Shown piece after piece: positions 52,030 through 61,272 of a stretch of 64,000 nucleotides of DNA. The notes under the pieces are model-generated. The model did not search any database, was not told the origin of the DNA, and worked only from the letters and a program-made list of their open reading frames with translations. The position numbers and the translations under genes were made by a program. The DNA is from UBA6522 sp963664945. Its GTDB lineage: Bacteria; Pseudomonadota; Gammaproteobacteria; Steroidobacterales; Rariloculaceae. Position 1 is the first letter of the stretch. Each line of letters begins with the position of its first letter. The stretch lies in contig OY761822.1 of NCBI GenBank assembly GCA_963664945.1, positions 4,216,001-4,280,000 of the forward strand, in the 5' to 3' direction.

Positions 52030-53702
52030 CGGATTACGACGCCATCGTTGTAGGCACGGGCATGACTGGCGGTTGGGCCATGCGGATTCTGTGCGAGGCC
52101 GGATTGAAGACCCTTGCGCTGGACCGCGGCAAGATGGTCGAACACATCACGGACTATGTGAATGAGCACAAGCAGCCCTGGGAAATGCCCTGGCGCGGCG
52201 GCAGGGTTCATCCTGACGTAGAGAAAGCCAACCCGGTCCAGAGCCGGCACAGCCTGTTCAATGAATATACGCGAGATTGGTTGATACGCGACGCGGATTC
52301 GCCGTATGCCGAGGAACTGCCCTTCGACTGGATCCAGCCGGACGTCGTCGGCGGCAAGGCTCTGATGTGGGGCCGCCAGAGTTGGCGATGGAGCCCAATG
52401 GATTTCCTGTCGAACCTGGAAGACGGCCACGGGGAAGACTGGCCAATTCGTTACGGAGATCTTGCCCCGTGGTATGACCACGTCGAACGAACGATCGGCG
52501 TCAGCGGCTCTCTCGAGGGTCTGCCACAACTGCCCGATGGCATATTTCAAAAGCCGATGGAGATGAATGCTGCCGAGAAGCTGTTGCGGGACGCGACCGC
52601 AGAGAAATTCCCGGATCGGCGTGTGATCATAGGCAGAGTTGCAGTCCTCACGGAGCAACTCGGTGATCGGGCCCCCTGCCACTATTGCGGACCTTGTGCC
52701 CGTGGGTGCTCCACGGGTTCCTTTTACTCGACGCAATCCAGCGCCCTGCCGGCTGCCCGCAAAACCGGCAACCTGACGTTGCTGTCCCGGAAGCTGGTGG
52801 AAAGCGTCCAGCATAAGGATGGTCGTGCCACAGGTGTTCGGGTAATCGACATGGAGACGGGCAATGTCGAGGAGTACACCGCACGCGTGGTCTTCATGTG
52901 CGCATCGGCGCCGGCAACGGTTCGCGTCCTTCTGAACTCCAGGAGCGAAGAGTTTCCCGACGGCATCGCCAATTCGTCAGGCGTACTGGGACATTACATG
53001 TTGTTCCACAACTCAAGGCTGGGCGCCCGTGGCTACCTGGATAATCTCAAGGACCGCTATTACCAGGGCAATCGCCCCACCATTGTTTACGTGCCGCGCT
53101 TTCGCAACCTGGACGAAAGGAGCCGGCACCCGGACTTCGTTCGCGGCTATTCGCTGGCGGGAAGAGGTAGCAGAGAAGGATGGCAAAGAGGCAGCAGCAT
53201 GCCCGGATTCGGGGCCTCGTTCAAGGAATCCCTTCGAGACCCGGGAAGGTGGAGTATCGGGTTGTCCGGAATGGGTGAAGTGCTTCCCTACAAGGACAAC
53301 TACATGACGCTGGATAACGAACTCACCGACAAATGGGGCATGCCCGCCGTACGCTTCCACGTACAGCGGCACGACAACGAGATGGCCATGCGCAGGGACA
53401 TGGTGGCAACAGCCGCGGAGATGCTCGAAGCGGCCGGCGCGAAAGACATTCAAACCAATGATAGGGTTCACATCGCGCCCGGCAACAATAATCACGAGAT
53501 GGGTGGCGCGCGCATGGGACGCGACCCGAAGACATCCGTTCTGAACGGATGGAACCAGTGTCACGACATCCCGAACCTGTTCGTCACCGACGGCGCCTGC
53601 ATGGCCTCCTCCGCCAACCAGAACCCGTCGCTGACGTACATGGCACTTACCGCACGTGCGGCTCACTATGCCGTCGATCGACTCAAGACGGCATCGCTTT
53701 AA
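52026..53702 (+). CDS. GMC-family oxidoreductase (dehydrogenase large subunit)
   Basis: 558 residues from ATG 52026; ATG 52020 is also in frame, but GGAAGA spacing favours 52026. The FAD motif is YDAIVVGTGMTGGWAMRILC. A cysteine-rich block CHYCGPCARGCSTGSFYST lies at about residues 218-236. The C-terminal GMC part has MGGARMGRDPKTSVLNGWNQ then NLFVTDGACMASSANQNPSL, with the catalytic His/Asn region. With subunit 3 it resembles membrane gluconate or pyranoside dehydrogenases. The usual cytochrome c subunit is absent locally, so the electron acceptor is unknown. Confidence 0.92.
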   Translation: MTDYDAIVVGTGMTGGWAMRILCEAGLKTLALDRGKMVEHITDYVNEHKQPWEMPWRGGRVHPDVEKANPVQSRHSLFNEYTRDWLIRDADSPYAEELPFDWIQPDVVGGKALMWGRQSWRWSPMDFLSNLEDGHGEDWPIRYGDLAPWYDHVERTIGVSGSLEGLPQLPDGIFQKPMEMNAAEKLLRDATAEKFPDRRVIIGRVAVLTEQLGDRAPCHYCGPCARGCSTGSFYSTQSSALPAARKTGNLTLLSRKLVESVQHKDGRATGVRVIDMETGNVEEYTARVVFMCASAPATVRVLLNSRSEEFPDGIANSSGVLGHYMLFHNSRLGARGYLDNLKDRYYQGNRPTIVYVPRFRNLDERSRHPDFVRGYSLAGRGSREGWQRGSSMPGFGASFKESLRDPGRWSIGLSGMGEVLPYKDNYMTLDNELTDKWGMPAVRFHVQRHDNEMAMRRDMVATAAEMLEAAGAKDIQTNDRVHIAPGNNNHEMGGARMGRDPKTSVLNGWNQCHDIPNLFVTDGACMASSANQNPSLTYMALTARAAHYAVDRLKTASL

Positions 53703-53812
53703 TGTGATCGCACAACGTCGACGCGGGCGCCGTGCTGCGGTTTGCTAGAATTTCGCCGAGCAGATCGGGCAGATGCTCTGTCTTTGGCCGATTGCGTGGA
53801 TAGGAGTCGAGA

Positions 53813-55252
53813 GTGACAACCAGATTGCGGCACTGCATTGTTTGGGTATGCGCCGGACTCTCTCTGGCAATGAATTCCGTATTGGGCGATGAGTACAATG
53901 GGGATGCAATAGCACCCGCAATCGAGACAAGTCCAATACGCTTGGAATTGGCGCCATACCTGCAATTGCCGCCGACGGCCGATGCGACTGATCGCAATCG
54001 CGCCAGAATCAACATGCTCAAGCCATTTGGCGATGGCAGCGGACGATTGGCGGTGAGCGATTTGCGCGGCGCTCTCTACATAGTGAGGGACGGGTCTTTC
54101 AGCGTTTATCTGGATCTGTCCGCCGAGTTCGATGCGCTATTCCACGAACGCGGACTGGGTACCGGTTTCGGTGCCTTCGCGTTTCATCCTGATTTCGCCG
54201 AGAACGGGCTGTTCTACACGACGCACAACGAGCCCCTGCAATCAGCTCCGGCAGAATTCCCATCCCCCGAAGACCAGTTCAACGAGGTCGATCGAAGAGG
54301 AGTAGGGGTGCAGGCTGTCTTGACTGAGTGGAAGGCTGAGGAGCCGGGCAACGCCGTTTTCGAAGGATCGCGGCGCGAGGTGCTGCGTATCGGGTTTCCA
54401 AGGCACACTCACGGCGTTCAGGAAATAGCCTTCAATCACAATCTCCTGCCGGATGACCCGGATTATGGGAATTTGTACGTGTGTGTGGGTGAAGGATCGA
54501 CGCTGGCGGTTGGCCTTCTCGAGCCGGCGAGATCTGTCAACTCCGTATACGGCTCGGTCTTGCGGATAGATCCCCTGGGCCGGGACAGCGATAACGGTCA
54601 ATACGGCATCGTCGCAGCCAATCCCTGGGCACAAGACGATGACCCGATAACGCTTGCCGAGATTTTCGCTTACGGATTTCGTAATCCGCATCGAATTTCG
54701 TGGGATTCGGGTGGCGATGGAAAGGCGCTCGTAACGGATATCGGAGAAGTCAATATCGAAGAAGTCAATATCCTTCAACCGGGTCTGAACTACGGCTGGA
54801 ATCTCCGCGAAGGCACGTTTGGGCTGGACCCGGTCGCGGACCTTCGAACGGTCTTTGACCTGGACGAAGGGGAGGATGAGAGGAATGGGTTCTCATTCAC
54901 CTATCCAGTCGCTCAGTACGACCGTGATGAAGGCGAGGCCATTATCGGTGGGCCTGTCTATCGGGGCGCCTCCATGCCATTGCTGCAGGGGATTTATGTT
55001 TTTGGCGACATCGTGAACGGGCGTGTTTTCGGCGTAAACGCGGACGAGCTCGAACCAGGCAAGCAGTCCGAGATTCACGAACTGTTGCTGGAAATGGACG
55101 GAGAACCCGTGACGATGCTCGAGCTCGTTGGCGGCGGTGAGCGAGTGGATCTGAGATTTGGCTCGGACCTCGAAGGCGAGCTATACGTTATGGAAAAAAT
55201 CCACGGCAACGTCTACAAAGTCGTGGGCGCGAGGCTCGCCGATCCTGATTGA
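53813..55252 (+). CDS. PQQ-dependent sugar dehydrogenase (soluble aldose dehydrogenase type)
   Basis: 479 residues from GTG 53813 (AGGAG upstream). A signal peptide ends near NSVLGDEY. The beta-propeller blocks GLGTGFGAFAFHPDFAENGL, HTHGVQEIAFNHNLLPDD, IFAYGFRNPHRISWDSGG and LQPGLNYGWNLREGTFG are those of soluble quinoprotein glucose/sorbosone dehydrogenases, including the R-N-P-H-R motif. It is a periplasmic enzyme needing PQQ and calcium. It probably belongs to the same sugar-oxidation unit as the receptor and GMC genes upstream. Confidence 0.9.
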   Translation: MTTRLRHCIVWVCAGLSLAMNSVLGDEYNGDAIAPAIETSPIRLELAPYLQLPPTADATDRNRARINMLKPFGDGSGRLAVSDLRGALYIVRDGSFSVYLDLSAEFDALFHERGLGTGFGAFAFHPDFAENGLFYTTHNEPLQSAPAEFPSPEDQFNEVDRRGVGVQAVLTEWKAEEPGNAVFEGSRREVLRIGFPRHTHGVQEIAFNHNLLPDDPDYGNLYVCVGEGSTLAVGLLEPARSVNSVYGSVLRIDPLGRDSDNGQYGIVAANPWAQDDDPITLAEIFAYGFRNPHRISWDSGGDGKALVTDIGEVNIEEVNILQPGLNYGWNLREGTFGLDPVADLRTVFDLDEGEDERNGFSFTYPVAQYDRDEGEAIIGGPVYRGASMPLLQGIYVFGDIVNGRVFGVNADELEPGKQSEIHELLLEMDGEPVTMLELVGGGERVDLRFGSDLEGELYVMEKIHGNVYKVVGARLADPD

Positions 55253-55284
55253 GCCGCTCCTGAACGATCGGTGCGACCCGATTG

Positions 55285-56670
55285 TCAGACTGCGAACCTG
55301 TGGTATCCGCTATTGGCGATTCGCTTGATCAGGAGCGCAAGCTCCATCGCGTGATAGTCGCCCCACATCGTTGATTCATCGCAGGGGATGGCCCGGCCAT
55401 CGGGAATGTGGTCCCAGCCATTCGGGCGGTGATAAACAGAGTGGAGTATCAGGCCATGGTGGTTGGGATCGGTAGCCAGGTACGGCTCCTCGAAAAGACG
55501 CCCTGCCACGGTCAGTCCCGCTTGCAGATACCGACCCGCGTCAGCCGCGCCCGCTGACGCCAGGGCCGTGCCGAGGCGAATCAGGCCCTGTGCCGAAATC
55601 GCCGCGGCGGAGCTGTCGACTGGCTCGAACGCGTTGTACGGCTCGGCCGGTCGATCCCGGTAGTCGCCGAGTTGTGCCAGGCCGGGCGCGCCGGTGTCCC
55701 AGTAGGGAATACCGTCGGCGGGTGTCTCGCGGATAAAATGCTCCGCGGTCGCGATCGCGACCTCGCGTACACGGTCGATAACGGCCGCCTTGTCATTGAG
55801 AGGGGGGAGGTCGATCTCTTCGAAGTGTGCTGCGGGAACGCCTTCGAGAAACTCCAGTTGCTCGGGATACCCACACAAGACCCATGCCTGGCCGCGTGTC
55901 CACGTGGTGAACGGAGAATAACCCTGCTGGGTGCTCGGGCAGCGGTAGAAGCCGTCGTTGAGATTGAAAATCGACTCGTGAACGACTCGCCCGTACTCGT
56001 CGTAGGAATCCCTGCCCCCACCGTAGTAGACGTTGTAGCGTGCGGTCGTTTCCATGTGTTTGAGGGCGCGCGCGAGAAGGTTGTGGACTTCGTCATGCTC
56101 CCCCTGGAGCACATGGCCGAGTGCGTGGCTCCAGACTATCGCCCGCATACTGCGAATGGTGTCGGAGAACAGCGAGTGCGGGCCGTTGAAGGAATATACG
56201 TAACCCAGGCCATCGGGAAGGTCCGTCCAACGACACGCCTGCACAGCGCCGGAGACCTTGATGGCCAATTCGTAGAAGCGCTTCTGCCCTTCCCCGGCAC
56301 CGATGCGGCCTTCATTGATGAGGCGGAGCAGGTTGCCGTAGGTACTGACGTTGTTGAATCCGTGATCATGCACGCCCGTGTGAGTCAGATGGGGAGCCAT
56401 CAGGTCGATGGTGCGCTGTCGTCCGAGTTCAAGGAATTCTTCATTGTCTGTCGCATCGAACTGGAGCAGCGCGCAACCGAACTGAAAGCCCTGGGTCCAC
56501 TCCGTCCATCCGCGCGTGGCGTATCGGCCGTCGACAGTGAACACGGGACTGCCCTTCCCTCTGTCCCACTCTTCGTCCAGTAGTCGAATCTTGCCGGCGG
56601 CCAGGTTGAAGAACCGGTCGATCCTGGGCAGCAACGCCTTCGGCGTCAGGTTGTTATCGATCTTGATCAC
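55285..56670 (-). CDS. GH88/GH105-like unsaturated glucuronyl hydrolase
   Basis: 461 residues from GTG 56670, overlapping the transporter stop as GTGA; a longer upstream frame is a shadow. The sequence YATRGWTEWTQGFQFGCALL, then THTGVHDHGFNNVSTYGNLL and SPFTTWTRGQAWVLCGY, are family blocks of the alpha/alpha-barrel hydrolases that remove 4,5-unsaturated uronic acids from oligosaccharides. The C-terminal DESTMWGDYHAMELALLIKR is also typical. No signal peptide is visible, so it is probably cytoplasmic. It would act on lyase products such as those of the PL6 enzyme encoded at 58717. Confidence 0.88.
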   Translation of the reverse strand: MIKIDNNLTPKALLPRIDRFFNLAAGKIRLLDEEWDRGKGSPVFTVDGRYATRGWTEWTQGFQFGCALLQFDATDNEEFLELGRQRTIDLMAPHLTHTGVHDHGFNNVSTYGNLLRLINEGRIGAGEGQKRFYELAIKVSGAVQACRWTDLPDGLGYVYSFNGPHSLFSDTIRSMRAIVWSHALGHVLQGEHDEVHNLLARALKHMETTARYNVYYGGGRDSYDEYGRVVHESIFNLNDGFYRCPSTQQGYSPFTTWTRGQAWVLCGYPEQLEFLEGVPAAHFEEIDLPPLNDKAAVIDRVREVAIATAEHFIRETPADGIPYWDTGAPGLAQLGDYRDRPAEPYNAFEPVDSSAAAISAQGLIRLGTALASAGAADAGRYLQAGLTVAGRLFEEPYLATDPNHHGLILHSVYHRPNGWDHIPDGRAIPCDESTMWGDYHAMELALLIKRIANSGYHRFAV

Positions 56671-58343
56671 GACCGGCTCTTCAGATGGTAGTGGCCAAGG
56701 ATAATCGCGATCCCGTAACCGATGATGAATATTTTCCCGATCGGCAACAGCGTTCCGGCAATCGGAAGCGACGCATTCCATGCCGTTGCGATGGAGGCCG
56801 TGCCGGTTACCGCCAGCGTGATACCCATCAGTGCGTTCCAGGTGACGCGTTTGCGGCCCGTGGGCAGGCTGTCGCCCAGCAACTTGCGTGAGTTCATCAT
56901 CAGGAAGAACGCGAGAAACGCGACGGGCACGAGCGTGTACCCGAAAACGAACGCCGGCACGGCCAGGTAGGCCCTGGAGGCGCCGGTCCACAGAACCGGC
57001 CAGAGAACACCTGTGGAAGCCAGCAAGGCGCCCAACTTGAACTGCAGTCCGCCGAGTGGGTACTTGAATATTTCGCAAACCACGAATCCCGATATGACCA
57101 TACAAACCGAAATCGTCGACAAGGCCATGCCGAGCACACCGATGCCGAAGATCAGGTGAGCTACGTTCGGGCCGACAAGCGCCTCAAGTGAACTCGCGAA
57201 CTGCCGATTGCTGCGGTTCAGCAACATGGCCGCAAGCTGTAGTTCCCCGTCCTCGACCTCGGTGTTTGCGAGCGCGCCTTGCGAACGTTCGGCCAGCATG
57301 CCCCGAATTTCTGCTGCTTGCGGGGCGTAGGCGGGATCTGTCGTTACAACGACCCGATCGCCGGAGGTTTCGAGCACGCCTTCGTAGGGTTTGCCGTGAA
57401 ACAAGAACCCGGACGCGATGACGATGCAGGACGTGGCAAGGATGAAGGGCAGGACCATCCCCGTGGCAAGGTCGAATGTCGCCAGGCCGCGGTGGCTCTT
57501 GCCCCAGCCACGGGCGCGCATCGAGTAGGGCAGCATGAAGGTCATGTTGATACCCACGGCCGCGGATGCGGCCGCGACGAGAACGGTGCGTTGTTTCGCC
57601 AGCGCCTCGCCGGACCAGAATTCCCGTGCAGCCTCGTTGTCGATTGTGGCCAGCACCTGCTGGTAGGCTTCGCTGGGTGCGAAGATCAGGCCGGGGTCGG
57701 GGATGAATCCGGCCAATATCCGGCTCAGCGGCAGACCGGAGTCGCTGGTGGCCAGTCTGACGACCACCAGAATGAAAGTCACGACGATCATGCCGACGAC
57801 AGACTTTACGATGGTCTCGTAGATGCGGATACCGAGCCCGCCGCTGCCGTATAGAAATGTCACGACGGTGACAACAGCGAGAATGAGCAGCGACACGCCC
57901 ATCTTGAAGCCGAAGCTGTCTGCGTGAGCACCGAGACCCGGAAATATGTTCTCCGTCAGGGCCCCGAAGGCGAGCGAGTATTGCGGCAGGACGAATACCA
58001 TGTTTGCTGCCAGGGCGGCGAGAATCCAGCCCCACGCCAGAACCGGGTTGACTCGCGTGCGTAACGCCTCGAACGGGCTCTCGCCCGTCGAGAGCGTGAC
58101 GTAGCTTATGGCCGCGAGCATGACTACGCCGAGGATTACGGCTCCGGCCTGCACCCACAAGACCGCGTAGCCGCCGACAACGCCCAGAAACAATGCGCTG
58201 GCCAGTGAGCCGCCACCCAGCGTGGTAGCGCTTTGCAGCCATCCGGGACCCGACAGGCGCGAGTACGCTTTCAGCTTGGCCCAGCCGCCTTGAGCCTGGA
58301 CCTGAACGAGGTAACTCTCCGTATCGCGCGCATCGTCTGTCAT
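56667..58343 (-). CDS. Nramp-related transporter lacking the metal-binding motif
   Basis: 558 residues from ATG 58343 (GGGAGGA upstream), with about 11-12 membrane helices. TM1 reads LSGPGWLQSATTLGGGSLAS, where canonical Nramp transporters have DPGN; here it is LGGGS. The TM6 region reads VGINMTFMLPYSMRARGWGK, without the usual metal-ligand Met-Pro-His. The fold is kept but the metal site is not, so manganese or iron transport is unlikely. Coupling to the GH88-like gene suggests uptake of unsaturated uronate oligosaccharides or a related organic solute (inference). Confidence 0.75.
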   Translation of the reverse strand: MTDDARDTESYLVQVQAQGGWAKLKAYSRLSGPGWLQSATTLGGGSLASALFLGVVGGYAVLWVQAGAVILGVVMLAAISYVTLSTGESPFEALRTRVNPVLAWGWILAALAANMVFVLPQYSLAFGALTENIFPGLGAHADSFGFKMGVSLLILAVVTVVTFLYGSGGLGIRIYETIVKSVVGMIVVTFILVVVRLATSDSGLPLSRILAGFIPDPGLIFAPSEAYQQVLATIDNEAAREFWSGEALAKQRTVLVAAASAAVGINMTFMLPYSMRARGWGKSHRGLATFDLATGMVLPFILATSCIVIASGFLFHGKPYEGVLETSGDRVVVTTDPAYAPQAAEIRGMLAERSQGALANTEVEDGELQLAAMLLNRSNRQFASSLEALVGPNVAHLIFGIGVLGMALSTISVCMVISGFVVCEIFKYPLGGLQFKLGALLASTGVLWPVLWTGASRAYLAVPAFVFGYTLVPVAFLAFFLMMNSRKLLGDSLPTGRKRVTWNALMGITLAVTGTASIATAWNASLPIAGTLLPIGKIFIIGYGIAIILGHYHLKSRS

Positions 58344-58500
58344 CAATTCCTCCCAAACCGGATCAGACCGGACGATCAGGCCGGCCACTCGATTGAATCC
58401 GGGTTCGTCATGGCATTCGGATTCGGTTGCTTATACTACACATTGAGTGAATGCTACGACCAAGTCGTTCGTACGAAAAAGCTAGCCGGAGAAATATCCA

Positions 58501-58715
58501 GTGGCGGAGACCCGACTCGGAGTCATCATGCACGGCGTGACCGGGCGCATGGGAATGAACCAGCACCTGATACGCTCGATATTGGCAATTCGCGAACAAG
58601 GGGCGTGACCCTGGCAAATGGCGACCGCGTCGCCGTCGACTCCATACTCGTGGGTCGAAACGCCGAAAAGATCGAGGCGCTTGCCGACGCTCATGGCGTC
58701 GACCGGTCCTGTGTT
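58501..58715 (+). pseudogene. Frameshifted N-terminal fragment of a Gfo/Idh/MocA oxidoreductase
   Basis: The start TRLGVIMHGVTGRMGMNQHL then IRSILAIREQG is the Rossmann segment of this family. At about 58598 a shift moves the sense to GVTLANGDRVAVDSILVGRN then AEKIEALADAHGVDRSC. Sequence identity ends at about 58715, where the 3' end of the PL6 gene begins on the other strand. About 300 residues of the enzyme are missing. Such oxidoreductases usually act in sugar-acid catabolism, matching the locus. Confidence 0.75.
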
Positions 58716-58716
58716 G

Positions 58717-60903
58717 TCAGTTGCCGATCGTGGATCCTGTTTCGGGCTGAGGCGTCTCGACGAAGCGGTTCTCAGCAAGCCTCGTTACCGGTTCGCCAAC
58801 TGTTTCCGTGATTCTTACGGGATTGCTTCCCACGAACTCGTTATTGTGAATGTCCACGGCCTGCACGCCGAGCAATCTGATCGAGGCGCCGGTCTGATTG
58901 GTCTCGTCGTTTCCAGTCGAAACAATTCTGGACGATGACATCGCAAAATGTGGGCCAAAGGTGCTTTCGTCCGTGCCACCGCGGTAAATGTCGGCTACGG
59001 CACCGGCAATGTTTTCGAAACGGCTATCTGTAATCGTGATGTACTCGGCGTTGTACACGCCGCGATCTTCTACCTCGCGATTCAACTTCAGAACCGTACC
59101 TCTGACGTCATTGAAGCTCGTATTGCGAATTTCGATGTTGTCCGCAAACGTGTACTTGCCGGCATCGAAGAAACTGAATGCGGCGCCCGCGTTCAGATTC
59201 TGAACCGTCGAATCTTCCACGATCAGGTCAAAGTTGGTCACTATCGACCCAGGAACGGTCCGAATAACGGTGTTTCCTGCAATTCGGGGGGCGTTCTCAC
59301 CGGAGATTGTGACGCCATTGAGATTGAGACTACCGCCTTCCACGATCTCGAATAGCGCCGTTCTCTCGAACTTGATGAGGGCCTGCCCATTGCCGCGAAC
59401 CGTGACCGGCTTGTCGACGGCTATCGTACGGGTGGCAACATACTCACCCGGGTCAAGTTCGATGACATCGCCGGACGCGCCTTTGCCAATGGCGTCGGCC
59501 AGTGTGTTGATTCCGGGTTCAGCCTTTCGTGTAGTACCGCCGTCGAACCGGCCCTCGTAGCCGGGTTTCGGATACCAGGCCGGACCTGTGTCTGCGCGAT
59601 CCAGGACCACGAGTTCCCTGGTGGCCCCGATAGCGGCAAGCGCCGGGTCGACCGGGTAGAGAAGTCCGTTTTCAGCTTTCGCCAGTTCGACATTCTGGTG
59701 AATCGAGTTGTCGGTGAAGTTGATGCCGGACATGTCGTCGTGTTCCGTGATGTTGTTCGTGCCGTCGGCATTGAAAATCAGGTTTGCGCGAAAGACGCTG
59801 TTGATTGGCGTAGCCTGTCGTTCCTCGTCGCTGCCAGCTCCAAACTCGATATGGTCGCTGTCGATGATCGAGTTGTTTTCTATCACCGCATCCTCGACTT
59901 GGTGGTAGCGATTGATCGGCGAGTCATAGACGCCATTCATGATGACAAATCCGCCACCGAAGCGATGCCCGGTCAGACCCTGCATGTAATTATTGCGTAC
60001 GGTCTGCCGGGCGTTGATAACGCGAATACCGCCTGTGTGGGGAACCCGGTTGCCGAGAAACACGTTGTTCTCGACGAGGTTGCCATTTCCGTGACGGAGC
60101 GTCAGTGTGCCGCGGGACTGGTAAAAGACGTTGCCTCGAAACACGTTTCCGCCCGACTTGTTCGAGATGATCTCGACTTCACCGTCACACCGGTCAAAGA
60201 AGTTGTTTTCGACCGTGGTCAATGAATCGCTCAACGAGTTCCAACTATTGCCGATCCGAATCGTCTCGCCGCCGTTGGAACCAATAACCGGGCGCGGACC
60301 GAAGTAGTTGTGGTCGATGCGGTGGTGATTCTCCAGGTTCACCCTGCCATTTCCATTCCGATCGTGAAGTTGCACTCCAATCGTGACCCCCCGGTTGCTT
60401 TTGCCGGCGAAGTAACTGTGATCCAGGCGATTGTGTTTTCCGTACAGGTTTACCCAGGTATCGGTGTTGGCTCGATCTGGCTTGACGAAGCCATCGATGA
60501 CCACTTCCGTGACGCGGGAATTGAAGGCGAGATCGTCCTCAGAGGTCCGAAAGGAAATCACGGGGCTGCCCGGCGCATGGCCGTCCCTGAACACCAGTCC
60601 GGAGACGACGAGGTAGCTCCCGGCGATCTTCAGGTTGGAACGGCCCGCGATAACGACGTGGCCCTTGGTCTGTGCCGTCAATGTGATTGGCCTGTCGGCA
60701 GTCCCTTCACCGGTAAACACGATTTCGAAGTCACGCCATTCGCCGTCGGCCAGAATGATCGTGTCGCCAGGCTGTGCCGCCTCCACTGCTTTTTCATACT
60801 CCAGTTGCGTGCTGACGAGTAAATTGTTCGCCATCGCCGGACTGACGAAAAGGACGAGGACGCTACAGGAGATCTGCACAAAGCTATGGGCAGGACGGAA
60901 CAT
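58717..60903 (-). CDS. Polysaccharide lyase family 6 (alginate lyase / chondroitinase B type)
   Basis: 728 residues from ATG 60903 (GGAGAAG upstream); a signal peptide ends at VSPAMANN. It is a right-handed beta-helix. The active-site region has VEIISNKSGGNVFRGNVFY and SRGTLTLRHGNGNLVENNVF, holding the catalytic Lys (SNKSG) and Arg (LRHG) of PL6. Earlier, NRLDHSYFAGKSNRGVTIG is typical. A second beta-helix domain follows from about residue 460 (GINTLADAIGKGASGDVIEL), making it longer than single-domain PL6 enzymes. Substrate could be alginate or dermatan-type chains. It is secreted, feeding the adjacent receptor and GH88-like enzyme. Confidence 0.92.
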   Translation of the reverse strand: MFRPAHSFVQISCSVLVLFVSPAMANNLLVSTQLEYEKAVEAAQPGDTIILADGEWRDFEIVFTGEGTADRPITLTAQTKGHVVIAGRSNLKIAGSYLVVSGLVFRDGHAPGSPVISFRTSEDDLAFNSRVTEVVIDGFVKPDRANTDTWVNLYGKHNRLDHSYFAGKSNRGVTIGVQLHDRNGNGRVNLENHHRIDHNYFGPRPVIGSNGGETIRIGNSWNSLSDSLTTVENNFFDRCDGEVEIISNKSGGNVFRGNVFYQSRGTLTLRHGNGNLVENNVFLGNRVPHTGGIRVINARQTVRNNYMQGLTGHRFGGGFVIMNGVYDSPINRYHQVEDAVIENNSIIDSDHIEFGAGSDEERQATPINSVFRANLIFNADGTNNITEHDDMSGINFTDNSIHQNVELAKAENGLLYPVDPALAAIGATRELVVLDRADTGPAWYPKPGYEGRFDGGTTRKAEPGINTLADAIGKGASGDVIELDPGEYVATRTIAVDKPVTVRGNGQALIKFERTALFEIVEGGSLNLNGVTISGENAPRIAGNTVIRTVPGSIVTNFDLIVEDSTVQNLNAGAAFSFFDAGKYTFADNIEIRNTSFNDVRGTVLKLNREVEDRGVYNAEYITITDSRFENIAGAVADIYRGGTDESTFGPHFAMSSSRIVSTGNDETNQTGASIRLLGVQAVDIHNNEFVGSNPVRITETVGEPVTRLAENRFVETPQPETGSTIGN

Positions 60904-61272
60904 GGGCTTCTCCTTGATCTGGTCCGGGAGTCAATTGTTGTCGACAGCCCCAATGCTAGGAAGCGGCCAGGCGTTCTGTCAATCAGTTCCGCGGACCCGG
61001 CCCGGCTGCTCGCGGCATCCGGTTGACCCGGCACCGACGCCGCCGAACACATCAACCGGGGACTTTTTGCTTCAGCAGCGAAATCCGGTGCTCCCACCGA
61101 TCACCCAGCCCCCTCGGGTCATTCCCATCCCGGTTCCACAGTCGCCCCGAACGCGTTAGCGGGAATAACTGATCGCCGAGAATCGCTGTGGACAATCAGT
61201 TTACGCCTGTGTCAGAATTGCCTTGATGAAGTATGGTAAAAATACCACAAACCTGACGAGGGAAGAACTGAC
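60904..61272. promoter_or_regulatory. Divergent control region for the PL6 lyase and TonB receptor
   Basis: 369 bp between divergent starts, with no gene. It is AT-rich near 61205-61260, close to the receptor start. It holds the palindrome described separately and presumably promoters for both genes. Confidence 0.5.
61234..61247. promoter_or_regulatory. TGGTA-AAAA-TACCA palindrome, candidate operator
   Basis: A perfect 14-bp palindrome 26 nt upstream of the TonB receptor start codon. It has the size and symmetry of sites bound by sugar-acid regulators (GntR or LacI type). No regulator gene is in view. Confidence 0.4.
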
